Shown piece by piece: positions 15,362 to 23,085 of a stretch of 46,610 nucleotides of DNA. The DNA is from a virus: IMG/VR virus record IMGVR_UViG_3300022868_001144, positions 1 to 46,610 of that record. One strand, given 5' to 3'. Position 1 is the stretch's first letter, and every line of letters begins with the position of its first letter. A program made the translations under genes and the position numbers. The notes under the pieces were generated by a model. That model ran no database searches, had not been told where the DNA came from, and saw only the letters and a list, made by a program, of their open reading frames with translations.

Positions 15362-16585
15362 ATGATGATTAAACAGAATCGTGTAAATGTGGTGATTGAT
15401 GGTCAGTGGGGTAGCACTGGTAAGGGTAAACTTGCTGGGTACTTATACAACCGTCACCCCGAAATCGATGTGTCCATAAGTGATTTTATGCCAAACTCTG
15501 GTCACACATACGTTGATGATTATGGCGAGGCTCTTGTGACTAAGATGCTTCCTACCGGTGCGTTGATTAAAACCGTGAAACATGTAGTTATCGGACCTTA
15601 TGCGGTGATCGACATACCCCGGTTGATGCAAGAAATCGAAATGGCCGAGGATTACCGGGATGAAAAATGTGGACGAGACTGGTTACTTCACATTCACCCT
15701 AATGCTGGTGTTTTGCGTCCTGCTGACGTGAAAGCTGAAACCAAGCTAAATCCGATTGCGTCAACGATGACCGGTGGTATGGAAGCTACTATGAGAAAAA
15801 TGCAACGTAATCCACGACATAAAGTTGCTATAGCTGAACAAGCACCAGAATTGAAGAATTTTATCATGTATGATTCTTTAGGTGTAATGAAACTGATGGA
15901 TTTTGACAGTGGTGCTCACACAGCACTGTTGGAAATGGCACAGGGTTTTGATTTAAGTCTTAATTACGGTACTAAATGGCCGTATGTTACCAGTCGTGAT
16001 TGTCTGATTGGTAGAGGTTTGGACAATGCTGGTGTTCCTGTTAAGTTCATAGGTTCCATTATTGCTTCACTACGTACCTTACCAATTCGAGTTGGTAGTA
16101 CGGTAGGTGGTTACAGTGGGCCTTGTTACCCGGATCAAACCGAGTTGACTTGGGACGAAGTAAGTGTAACTGCTGGTAAACCAACGATGGAATTAACCAC
16201 AGTCACCAAACGTGTAAGACGTATATTCACTTTCAGTTATTTACAACTGGAAAGATTTTTATGTATAGTACGTCCGGATTATGCGTTTCTCAATTTTTGT
16301 AATTACTTGGCTGACGAAGAATGTGATGATTTCATTAATAACGTAGCTATAGGGTGTGATCAAAAGGATTGTACTTTATCGTTGTTGGGGTATGGAGCTA
16401 AAAATGACGAAATGATCAATATTCTTGATGGTGAAAGATACACGGGTCAACAACCTGAAGAATGTTATCCTCCAGATGATGAAGCACCGGAACCCACTCC
16501 AACTCCGACACCTACACCTACTCTAACACCCGAACCTACTAAAACGGATGATGGTAAAGGAGGTGATTCTGTTGAAAGTGATTAG
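15362..16585 (+). CDS. purZ: PurZ: 2-amino-dAMP (N6-succinyl) synthase of the adenylosuccinate synthetase family, with a C-terminal Pro-Thr tail
   Basis: A 407-residue protein with GTGGAG upstream. NVVIDGQWGSTGKGKLAGYL (9-28) aligns with the PurA start GQWGDEGKGK but has Ser18-Thr19 in place of the catalytic Asp-Glu. Loss of that Asp is the known mark of PurZ, which condenses dGMP with aspartate to give the precursor of 2-aminoadenine deoxynucleotide. The body retains NSGHTYV (45-51), SASTMTGG-like STMTGGM and GYSGPCYPDQTE. Its length without the tail (~365) fits phage PurZ. Residues after ~365 are a Pro-Thr repeat with an acidic end, not part of the enzyme fold. The stop overlaps the NMP kinase gene by 14 bases. 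Confidence 0.88.
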   Translation: MMIKQNRVNVVIDGQWGSTGKGKLAGYLYNRHPEIDVSISDFMPNSGHTYVDDYGEALVTKMLPTGALIKTVKHVVIGPYAVIDIPRLMQEIEMAEDYRDEKCGRDWLLHIHPNAGVLRPADVKAETKLNPIASTMTGGMEATMRKMQRNPRHKVAIAEQAPELKNFIMYDSLGVMKLMDFDSGAHTALLEMAQGFDLSLNYGTKWPYVTSRDCLIGRGLDNAGVPVKFIGSIIASLRTLPIRVGSTVGGYSGPCYPDQTELTWDEVSVTAGKPTMELTTVTKRVRRIFTFSYLQLERFLCIVRPDYAFLNFCNYLADEECDDFINNVAIGCDQKDCTLSLLGYGAKNDEMINILDGERYTGQQPEECYPPDDEAPEPTPTPTPTPTLTPEPTKTDDGKGGDSVESD

Positions 16586-17138
16586 TGTTATCGGCACTAC
16601 TGGTTGTGGTAAAACTCATCAATGTGCTGAATTAGTAGAAGAACTAACATCTGTAGCGGAAAATAAACCTCCATCGGAGGGAAATTTACCCATGGTGCTT
16701 AGTTTGGGTAAGATTTTTCGTGGTATGTTTGGTGATGACTTTTTTACTACACAATCTAATCCATCCACATCGGAAGCGACTGAACTTTTAGCACGTGCGT
16801 TAATTCATTATTCAGTTCAAATCAGTTCTCGATATAATAAGGACTTGATTATCGATGGTTTCCCACGTAGTGTCAGTCAACTTGAATACCTGATGGACAC
16901 GGTTAAAAATCTTTCTAGAAGTGGGCTTGAAATCAGGCTAATATGTTCTAATGAAGAAGAACAGTGGAAAAGATTAAAAAACCGAGAAGAGCATCTGGGT
17001 TGTGAATTAGACAGAGAATTTTATCTACGAAAGATGATAACTGACGCAACACAAATTGCGGCTTTGATTTCAGTGTATAAACAACGAATAGGTACGGATA
17101 GATTTTTTACTTACACGGAGGTTGACAATCTTGGATGA
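16572..17138 (+). CDS. Nucleoside-monophosphate kinase, adenylate-kinase-like
   Basis: A 188-residue protein. TTG 16572 is chosen because a near-perfect site AAAGGAGGTGAT ends about five bases upstream; an ATG at 16548 precedes that site. VISVIGTTGCGKTHQ (3-17) is the P-loop, and DLIIDGFPRSVSQLEYL (about 95-111) is the adenylate-kinase NMP-binding signature. RLKNREEHLGCELDREFY fits a short lid. It overlaps purZ upstream and the dUTPase gene downstream. I infer that it phosphorylates a purine monophosphate needed for DNA synthesis, possibly 2-amino-dAMP, which known Z phages leave to host kinases. Confidence 0.78.
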   Translation: MKVISVIGTTGCGKTHQCAELVEELTSVAENKPPSEGNLPMVLSLGKIFRGMFGDDFFTTQSNPSTSEATELLARALIHYSVQISSRYNKDLIIDGFPRSVSQLEYLMDTVKNLSRSGLEIRLICSNEEEQWKRLKNREEHLGCELDREFYLRKMITDATQIAALISVYKQRIGTDRFFTYTEVDNLG

Positions 17139-17598
17139 TCTGCAAATAATTTATGATAGTGATATAGTGGCGAGAAAAGCCGAAATTAAACACGCTAAAG
17201 ATGGAGATTGTGGTTTTGATTTGTATAATGCATCGGATTCGACAGTAATTGTTGGTCCTTACTGCAGTAAAAGAATCAATACTGGTATAAGGATGAAGAT
17301 ACCGGATGGTTACTGTGGTATTTTAAGATCTCGATCCTCAACATTCACGCGTAAAGGTTTGTTTGTTGTTACTGGGGTCATTGACAGTGGTTATACTGGT
17401 CCCTTGTACATCATAGTGTGGAACCCAGTGTTACAAGGTTCTAATGAAACGATGCCCATAACACCGATTTTGATTAAACCGTGGGAAAGAGTTTCACAGT
17501 TATTGATTTTACCTGTACCGAAAGTAAAAGTAGTTCGTGTGTTTCAATTACCGGAAACAGAACGAGGTCAAAGCGGTTTTGGCTCTACAGGTGTTTAA
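17131..17598 (+). CDS. dut: dUTPase
   Basis: A 155-residue protein from TTG 17131, nine bases after GGAGG; the TTG at 17122 abuts that site. All five trimeric dUTPase motifs are visible: CGFDLYN (motif 1), LRSRSST (2), GVIDSGYTGPLYIIVWN (3), WERVSQLLILP (4) and ERGQSGFGSTGV (5). It converts dUTP to dUMP, keeping uracil out of DNA and feeding dTMP synthesis. It complements the UDG-like domain on the phage polymerase. A terminator follows. Confidence 0.93.
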   Translation: MDDLQIIYDSDIVARKAEIKHAKDGDCGFDLYNASDSTVIVGPYCSKRINTGIRMKIPDGYCGILRSRSSTFTRKGLFVVTGVIDSGYTGPLYIIVWNPVLQGSNETMPITPILIKPWERVSQLLILPVPKVKVVRVFQLPETERGQSGFGSTGV

Positions 17599-17626
17599 AA
17601 GTTAAGATATATCATTCTTTAGTCGT

Positions 17627-17671
17627 GGGGGTTTCGATGAAGTGAAGAGCATTGGAACCCCCTTGATTTTT
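17627..17671 (+). terminator. Terminator or attenuator ahead of the helicase gene
   Basis: GGGGGTTTC (17627-17635) pairs with GGAACCCCC (17654-17662), eight of nine positions, and TTGATTTTT follows. Because it spans the upstream candidate GTG at 17642, it argues for the helicase start at 17690. Confidence 0.65.
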
Positions 17672-17689
17672 AACAGAGGTGCAACACGA

Positions 17690-18952
17690 ATGGATTTACG
17701 TACTGCATATGATATTGACCCAGAATTTGAACACATGGTATTGGCGGCAGTGTGTCAGGATTTTGATTTTCTAGAACGATTCAAATCGATTATAAGTAAA
17801 GACATGTTCAGTCACCGGACCAACGGTTTTTTGGTTGAGCAATTGTTGTTATATCATGATAAATACGAGTGTGTACCAGTTGTTGATGTGCTGGTTGATC
17901 AAATCAAAGCTACTTCCTATCGAGATAAAGGGGGTGCAATCACCACTTTACAAAATCTACCAGTCTGTAGTGATTTGGATTACGTACGTGACAAACTCTT
18001 GATGTGGGTAAAGTGGACTTCAATCGACAAGGTACTTCAAAATTTCGACATGACGAATGGCGTAGGCATTGAGCCAAAAATTCTTGCTGAAGAAATAGAC
18101 GAAGCTTCTCGTATTGGTGATGATCTATTAAGAGAACACACATTACTACATGAAGACAGTAAAAGTGAGGAAAACGATCTGCAGGGTAGGATTATTAAAA
18201 CTCCATGGGCAAAGTTAAATCATCGGCTTAATGGGGGTTGTGAAGTTGGAGATTTGGCGGTAGTGTTGACGGTGGTTAATGGTGGTAAAACTACAGTATT
18301 AGTCAATGTTGCTGTAAATGCTGTGTGTCGGGGGTTGTCGGTTATATACTTTACATTTGAAGATGGTGAGACTAAGATAAAACGTAGGATTCTTCAGGCC
18401 ATTTCTGGTAAGACTATATCGGAAATGATTGGTAGCATAAAAGAAGTGCGGGCTGTTCGTGATAAGCTGTTGGAAAAAACAGGTGGAAGATGTGAGATTA
18501 AACAACTGCAAACAAGGATGCATTCGGTTGCTGACTTAATTTCATTTGTTAGAACAGCAGAACAAGCTCAAGACAGGAAAGTAGATGTAGTTATTACCGA
18601 TTATGCCGACAGATTCCGTCCACCACAACGAAGAGAAGAACCACGGCATGAGTATAGGGAAATTTTCGAAGCTTGTAAAGCGGCGGCGGTTAATTTGGGT
18701 TGTGTGCATTGGACTGCAAGCCAAGTGAATAAAAGTAGGGCTGGTAAGGAAATAATTTCGTCCGAAGACGTAACAGAAGCGTATGGTAAGATTGAATCGG
18801 CTGATTTGGTGTTGGGGTTTGGTCAGACGTTGGAAGACGAAGAATTAAATCGAATGACGATGTATTCTGCTAAGGTTAGGGATGCTAAAAAACATGAAAA
18901 GTTTGCGATGGAAGCTGATTTTGAAAAACAAATGATAAGGGAAATTGGGTGA
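17690..18952 (+). CDS. Replicative DNA helicase, DnaB-like
   Basis: A 420-residue protein from ATG 17690, eight bases after AGAGGT. Residues 1-150 are a helical N-terminal domain. The RecA-like motor has VVLTVVNGGKTTVLVNVA (Walker A as NGGKTT, about 191-208; the usual GxxxxGK(T/S) is altered at its first residues), YFTFEDGETKIKRR (motif 1a), VVITDYADRF (Walker B, about 284-293), WTASQVNKSR and an Arg-finger-like end. It would unwind DNA ahead of the UDG-fused polymerase with the primase encoded next. Confidence 0.82.
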   Translation: MDLRTAYDIDPEFEHMVLAAVCQDFDFLERFKSIISKDMFSHRTNGFLVEQLLLYHDKYECVPVVDVLVDQIKATSYRDKGGAITTLQNLPVCSDLDYVRDKLLMWVKWTSIDKVLQNFDMTNGVGIEPKILAEEIDEASRIGDDLLREHTLLHEDSKSEENDLQGRIIKTPWAKLNHRLNGGCEVGDLAVVLTVVNGGKTTVLVNVAVNAVCRGLSVIYFTFEDGETKIKRRILQAISGKTISEMIGSIKEVRAVRDKLLEKTGGRCEIKQLQTRMHSVADLISFVRTAEQAQDRKVDVVITDYADRFRPPQRREEPRHEYREIFEACKAAAVNLGCVHWTASQVNKSRAGKEIISSEDVTEAYGKIESADLVLGFGQTLEDEELNRMTMYSAKVRDAKKHEKFAMEADFEKQMIREIG

Positions 18953-18956
18953 TATT

Positions 18957-19889
18957 ATGACAGAAATTGTTGATCATGTATTAGAATGTGTTGCTTCAAA
19001 TGATTATGTGTTTACGGAAGACACCGGCCAGTTGGCCATAAGTTGTCCGTCTTGTGAAGACAGAGGTCACCATTTTTACGTTAACATAGATAAATACCTG
19101 TATCATTGTTTTAAGTGCGATAAGGGTGGTTCAATTCGGTCAACTATTGGGAATTCGAAAATCTTGAGATCACGTTGGGCGGGTTTAAGAGCGGAATTGG
19201 TTTCGGTTACCGCACCCATTAGGTGTTATGGTGAAGAGTCTTTAGTTTCAATTATACAGGTGTTGGAACACAATCCAGCTAATCTCCGGGAAGGATATCA
19301 ACAGTGTCCGCTTTTGTTGTCTTTAGCTAGTAAGGCTCACGAGTATTGTGTGAAACGAGGGTTGTCTAGAGGTCAAATTGCTCAATATGCAGTGTCAGTC
19401 AAATCCTTTGAAAACCGTGTATTCTTCCCATGTTGGAATGAAAAGGACGAACTTGTTTATTACACAGGTCGAAAACTTGATGATAATAATGATGACCCTA
19501 AAACTTTAGAAATGGTAAGCTCAAGTAAACCTCTGTTTGGTCGGCACGTGCATAAGTGGCATGATTTTGCTGTTTTGGTGGAGGGGGTGTTTGATCATTT
19601 TGCTACCCCTCACTCTTATGCAGTTATGGGTAGTACAGTAACAGAATTACAGATGGACCAGTTGAGGAGTGATCATGTAAATCGGGTTTTTGTTTTGTTT
19701 GATCCCGATGCTACTCGTTCTTCAGAAACTGCAGTGAAAAAGTTGGTGAGGCGTAGATTCAAGGCTTACCCGGTGGTAATGGGTGGTGGTAAAGACCCGG
19801 CTGATTTAGGCTGGTCCGAAATGGCTAAGATAGTAGAGCAACTGGAAACCGTCCAATACCGTAGGACACAGACCATAAGGGTAGGGTAA
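18957..19889 (+). CDS. DNA primase with zinc ribbon and TOPRIM domain
   Basis: A 310-residue protein from ATG 18957, five bases after the helicase stop; an in-frame TTG at 18945 is less likely. CPSCEDRGHHFYVN with YHCFKCDKGG (about 25-55) is the CHC2-type zinc ribbon. FAVLVEGVFDHFATP (about 198-212) holds the TOPRIM glutamate, and VFVLFDPDATRS (about 239-250) holds the DxD pair. No helicase domain is fused; that function is in the gene upstream. Confidence 0.85.
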   Translation: MTEIVDHVLECVASNDYVFTEDTGQLAISCPSCEDRGHHFYVNIDKYLYHCFKCDKGGSIRSTIGNSKILRSRWAGLRAELVSVTAPIRCYGEESLVSIIQVLEHNPANLREGYQQCPLLLSLASKAHEYCVKRGLSRGQIAQYAVSVKSFENRVFFPCWNEKDELVYYTGRKLDDNNDDPKTLEMVSSSKPLFGRHVHKWHDFAVLVEGVFDHFATPHSYAVMGSTVTELQMDQLRSDHVNRVFVLFDPDATRSSETAVKKLVRRRFKAYPVVMGGGKDPADLGWSEMAKIVEQLETVQYRRTQTIRVG

Positions 19890-19931
19890 AGCAGGTCTTT
19901 CCGTTGTCGAGAAGTGTGTCTCCCTTAGCTC

Positions 19932-19991
19932 CCCTTGGCTTTAAGGTTCTGGAGAGGGTAGTCAGGGGTGTGTGACCCCCAAAGCCAAGGG
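19932..19991 (+). other. Strong compound stem-loop after the primase gene
   Basis: CCCTTGGCTTT (19932-19942) pairs perfectly with AAAGCCAAGGG (19981-19991). The enclosed region contains a second hairpin, GGGGT/ACCCC (19965-19979). A short GTTTTAG lies ten bases beyond, so weak termination is possible. It could also form a cruciform beside the inverted repeat that follows. Confidence 0.5.
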
Positions 19992-20007
19992 ACGTGGGAC
20001 GTTTTAG

Positions 20008-20247
20008 ATGTTAATTTAGGTAAGTTTGAAAGGCGATTAATATTGTGTTAAAACAACATTTGTTGTGTTTACGCATCATGAGATACCCGGATGAAACAAT
20101 GCAAAATTCATGCCACGGAAAATATACCACCGGTTGTGATTTGAGGCAATATGCAGACACAATTTTATGTTGTGTTGACGCAATATGGGGTATCGGAAAC
20201 GCCATTTTTGTTAAGTGAGGAATTAACAAATTTACCTAAATTAACAT
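20008..20247. repeat. 21-bp inverted repeat around a ~200-bp non-coding core (origin candidate)
   Basis: Bases 20008-20028 and 20227-20247 are inverted copies matching at 20 of 21 positions. The AT-rich core holds a further inverted pair, GATACCC and GGGTATC, and a direct near-repeat GTTGTGTT.ACGCA. No gene on either strand is convincing in 19890-20382. The site follows helicase and primase genes, so a replication origin, a recombination target or a small TIR element are all possible. The remaining bases up to 20382 are AT-rich with no feature that I recognise. Confidence 0.45.
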
Positions 20248-20382
20248 GTATGGTGGTTTAGTTTGGTAATTTAAGTAAACTAAGTAAATTTTGTAACGTA
20301 GTCTTTTCTGGCACGTTCTTTGCTATCTGTTTTATGTAGTTTTTAGTTTGAACAATCACAAAATTTTGAAAGGAAACATGAA

Positions 20383-20619
20383 ATGGTTACGAAAGCACAA
20401 CAAAATGCGGCAAATGAAACAAAAACAATAAAAGGATTAGTGGTAGATGGTGATAGTTGGATTGAAGTTTACCAATCAGGGTTAGAATGTGCAGTTAGAT
20501 TGGTTGAGAGCGGTCGGCCAGAAACATCCGCAATTAAGCTTGTATTTGCTGATTTAGTGTCCGCTACCCAAGCTGCTAAGCGTATAAGTAAAGCTCTTGG
20601 TGTGAGAATCAACTATTAA
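20383..20619 (+). CDS. Small hypothetical protein
   Basis: A 78-residue protein with GAAAGGAAAC upstream of ATG 20383. The sequence alternates hydrophobic and polar residues (IKGLVVDGDSWIEVYQ) and ends in a helix (SATQAAKRISKALGVRINY). It looks like a compact alpha/beta domain, but I recognise no family. It is the first gene after the inverted-repeat region and lies 45 bases ahead of the DUF932-like gene. Confidence 0.6.
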   Translation: MVTKAQQNAANETKTIKGLVVDGDSWIEVYQSGLECAVRLVESGRPETSAIKLVFADLVSATQAAKRISKALGVRINY

Positions 20620-20664
20620 ACGAAATAATTTCTAAACAATCATATATTTTTAAGGATTACAGAA

Positions 20665-21723
20665 ATGAAAAAAGCAACAAAAAAATCGAAGAAAACAGAG
20701 TCCAAAACTAAAACCCGAAAAACCGTAAAAAAGAGCCTAAAATTTGGGACCAAAGCGGAAGCTGATGCCAAGATCAAACCTGAAACCAAAGCCATCATCG
20801 ATGCCAAGGTTGAAGTTGGAGCGACCCTGAAAAGTCAAAGACCTGCACCAAAATCAGAGTTGAAAATTGTTGGTGCGTCCAGCGGAAGAATTTTGAACTC
20901 GGATGGTGGGTCGAACAGTAATGTTGTCTGGGAAATTGATGATAGGTTTGGTACGGCCAAAGCGGAGCGGATTTTGACACCAGAGGGAAACCCTACAGAA
21001 TTTGCTATGGTTTACGGCAAAGATGCTGATGATGCGTGGCAACCGGTCAGACCTGTTTCCGATAGATACACTCCAATTAAAACTGGTATGATAGTAGATG
21101 CGATTTTGGAACGTGTGGACCTTGATGTTGGAAAAGAAAATGTTACGATAAATCGGTTTGGTACTCATCAACGAATTGATATTGCCATGAAAGGTGCTGA
21201 TGTGGTGATGGGCAGTAATGGTGCGTTTGATGTTGGAACTCTTTTTACTGAAAATGGCACAGGCAAAAAAGATATTATTACTCCGATGATTCAGGTTGTC
21301 AACAGTTATGCTGCAACATCCGGAGTTCACATCAAGGTTGGTTGGTTTAGAGTGGTTTGTTCGAATGGATTGGTTATTCAACTTGAGGGTAGCACAAACC
21401 TCGTGAGTCATAATATTCATACGATTTATGAGGTTGATAGACTGGTGAATGAATTGGGTTCGTTCGAATGTCAATACAAACAGTCGGAAAAAGTTTTGAT
21501 GAATTTAACAAAGAAAAAACTCACGCCCAAAGATTTGGAAAAATTGAAAGACCGGTTACCCAAGAATTATCACGAAAGTTTTGTTGAACATGTGGAAATG
21601 GGTGGCAGGTCGGCATGGGCGGCAATAAATGGGTTAACTTACATCCAATCGCATGAGTTGTCAATTGCTCGTGGTAAAATCGTGCAACCTTTAATCGACA
21701 GTCTGATTAAAGCTGTTGCGTAA
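20665..21723 (+). CDS. DUF932-like phage protein
   Basis: A 352-residue protein. Residues 1-70 are Lys-rich and probably disordered. The rest matches the layout of DUF932/TIGR03299-type phage and plasmid proteins: PVSDRYTPIKTG (about 129-140), ITPMIQVVNSYAATSG, GWFRVVCSNGLVIQ (about 226-239) and a helical C-terminus. The molecular role of this family is not established. A clear terminator follows the stop, so it ends a transcript. Confidence 0.7.
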   Translation: MKKATKKSKKTESKTKTRKTVKKSLKFGTKAEADAKIKPETKAIIDAKVEVGATLKSQRPAPKSELKIVGASSGRILNSDGGSNSNVVWEIDDRFGTAKAERILTPEGNPTEFAMVYGKDADDAWQPVRPVSDRYTPIKTGMIVDAILERVDLDVGKENVTINRFGTHQRIDIAMKGADVVMGSNGAFDVGTLFTENGTGKKDIITPMIQVVNSYAATSGVHIKVGWFRVVCSNGLVIQLEGSTNLVSHNIHTIYEVDRLVNELGSFECQYKQSEKVLMNLTKKKLTPKDLEKLKDRLPKNYHESFVEHVEMGGRSAWAAINGLTYIQSHELSIARGKIVQPLIDSLIKAVA

Positions 21724-21734
21724 TAAGGTAGTGT

Positions 21735-21768
21735 GGCTCGTCCCTTTAATTAGGGATGAGTCATTTTT
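21735..21768 (+). terminator. Rho-independent terminator
   Basis: GGCTCGTCCCT (21735-21745) pairs with AGGGATGAGTC (about 21752-21762) with G-T pairs, and ATTTTT follows. It is the best terminator of this region. Confidence 0.85.
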
Positions 21769-21796
21769 AAATCCAAAATGTGGAGTTAGTGGTACA

Positions 21797-21883
21797 ATGG
21801 AAGAGGATTTGCTTGAAATTATGGTGAAAACGAGTCGTGTTGTACGATCCCACCAAGGTTATAGTATAAAAAACAGAAAATGA
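21797..21883 (+). pseudogene. Truncated duplicate of the downstream gene's 3' end (28-codon mini-ORF)
   Basis: ATG 21797 to TGA 21881-21883 encodes MEEDLLEIMVKTSRVVRS and ten more residues. After the first three codons this is identical to the last 25 residues of the protein at 21897-22241. The coding frame is preserved and a start codon is present, so it could make a peptide, but a partial tandem duplication that lost its 5' part is the simpler reading. Confidence 0.6.
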
Positions 21884-21897
21884 AAGGCTAAAGACCA
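21805..21897. repeat. 93-bp direct repeat, copy 1
   Basis: Identical to 22163-22255 at an offset of 358 bases. It covers the C-terminal coding part of a small gene plus its 3' flank up to the next start codon. Confidence 0.95.
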
Positions 21898-22241
21898 TGA
21901 GTACAATCACAGAAATTAAAGAGACGAAAATAAAACTTCTATACCAAAGATTAGACGAATTGAATATCAAGCGTAAAGAGCATCGGACTAAAATGCTAAA
22001 TTACGAACAAAGAATGGAAATAGTGAGGGGTAACATCGCTGAATTGAAATCGAAAGAGGATATACTTAAAATCTTAGAGTTTTTGAAGTCGAAAAAAGAT
22101 TGGACTACTGCAGTGGAGATTGCTAATAAGGTCAATTTCGAATCCGGTGGTAAGTATTTCGGGGATTTGCTTGAAATTATGGTGAAAACGAGTCGTGTTG
22201 TACGATCCCACCAAGGTTATAGTATAAAAAACAGAAAATGA
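21897..22241 (+). CDS. Small helical protein, possible DNA-binding
   Basis: A 114-residue protein starting at ATG 21897, preceded by GAAAGGCTAAAGACC. Residues 1-60 form a charged coiled-coil (LYQRLDELNIKRKEHRTKM). Residues 60-114 (FLKSKKDWTTAVEIANKVNF, then GDLLEIMVKTSRVVRSHQGY) have the pattern of a winged helix-turn-helix. It may be a regulator. Its 3' end is duplicated upstream. Confidence 0.55.
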   Translation: MSTITEIKETKIKLLYQRLDELNIKRKEHRTKMLNYEQRMEIVRGNIAELKSKEDILKILEFLKSKKDWTTAVEIANKVNFESGGKYFGDLLEIMVKTSRVVRSHQGYSIKNRK

Positions 22242-22255
22242 AAGGCTAAAGACCA
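22163..22255. repeat. 93-bp direct repeat, copy 2
   Basis: The complete-gene copy of the 93-bp repeat. Identity stops at 22256, where the flank changes to the leader of the sigma-like gene. Confidence 0.95.
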
Positions 22256-22310
22256 CTTGTCCATAGTGTAATGGAGAATAAAACTATATTAAAATCGAAA
22301 GGATAGAACA

Positions 22311-22895
22311 ATGGATTTATTGTCTATCAATAAGCAGTATGGGGGTATTCTGTGGAGTTGTGCTAAACGGTATCATGCTGGGATTTGGGGAATTGAGGAC
22401 GTTTATCAGCAGGTACTCATTACAGTGTATACGGCCATGCAAGATGGAAAGCTTCCAACTGACATATCAAGCAAATCTCAAAAGAGGGTAAAAAACTTTG
22501 TGATTTGTAGGTCGATTGATTTGGTTCGTAAAGAAAATCGCAGAAGAACCGAAGTAGTGGACCCGACTGACGTTCATTCTAAAGTATCACAGGACCAAAT
22601 TGAGTCCCAGACTGAAGAATTAATGAGTTTTTTATCAAAGCACTTGACACCACCACAACTAGAAATCATCATGGAATTTGTGCAACCGTCCCCTGATGTA
22701 CAAGGGTACGCGTGGAATCGGATGATCGAGGCTCAGCGAGAACGAAAAAAAGGGAAGTTGAAAATGGGAGTGAAAGAGGCGGTAGTTCGTAAGGTGGATA
22801 TAGCCAAACATCATGGAGTGTCACCGGCCACTGTTACTAGAATTGTGGCGATAACCAAGAAAATTTTCACAACAGAGAAAGGAAGTTTAGTGTGA
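22311..22895 (+). CDS. Sigma-70-like RNA polymerase factor
   Basis: A 194-residue protein with GAAAGGAT upstream of ATG 22311. ILWSCAKRYHAGIWGIEDVYQQVLITVY (about 13-40) followed by NFVICRSIDLVRKENRRR (about 62-79) fits sigma region 2. The C-terminus KVDIAKHHGVSPATVTRIV (about 162-180) is a helix-turn-helix of region 4 type. It could direct host RNA polymerase to phage promoters, and the five-copy motif in this genome is an obvious candidate target. Confidence 0.7.
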   Translation: MDLLSINKQYGGILWSCAKRYHAGIWGIEDVYQQVLITVYTAMQDGKLPTDISSKSQKRVKNFVICRSIDLVRKENRRRTEVVDPTDVHSKVSQDQIESQTEELMSFLSKHLTPPQLEIIMEFVQPSPDVQGYAWNRMIEAQRERKKGKLKMGVKEAVVRKVDIAKHHGVSPATVTRIVAITKKIFTTEKGSLV

Positions 22896-22960
22896 ATAAA
22901 CCAAGAAGAAAACGATTACAGGAAGCGTTTAATATAATTGAAGAAGTTGCATGGCAATGA
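22892..22960 (+). CDS. 22-residue basic peptide
   Basis: GTG 22892 overlaps the sigma gene's stop and has AAAGGAAG six bases upstream. It encodes MNKPRRKRLQEAFNIIEEVA plus two residues and ends at TGA 22958-22960. Its 3' end is part of the 58-bp direct repeat found again after rmlB, so it may be the remnant of a longer gene that was interrupted by the cassette. Confidence 0.4.
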   Translation: MNKPRRKRLQEAFNIIEEVAWQ

Positions 22961-22996
22961 AAACGAGTTTAATTTTGACACGTTATGTAGGTGGAG
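22939..22996. repeat. Direct repeat R1, left copy
   Basis: 58 bp matching 26169-26226 at 54 positions. It contains promoter-like copy D. The adjoining R2 repeat (22997-23036) matches 26287-26326, with the first 20 bases identical. Together they bracket the rml cassette. Confidence 0.9.
22959..22994 (+). promoter_or_regulatory. Promoter-like repeat, copy D
   Basis: GAAAACGAGTTTAA, six bases, then ACACGTTATGTAGGTGG. It lies about 90 bases ahead of rmlA. Confidence 0.6.
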
Positions 22997-23085
22997 ACTT
23001 GTTCGAGGCTTTGTCGATTTTGTGATTGTTTGATGAAATTTCGGATAAGTTTATTTTTTTTTATCAAGCTGGGAAAGGGTAAGTT

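Noticed and set aside
20011-20229. 72-codon ORF on the - strand between primase and the next gene
   Set aside because: It coincides with the inverted repeat, has an unusual composition and would be the only - strand gene.
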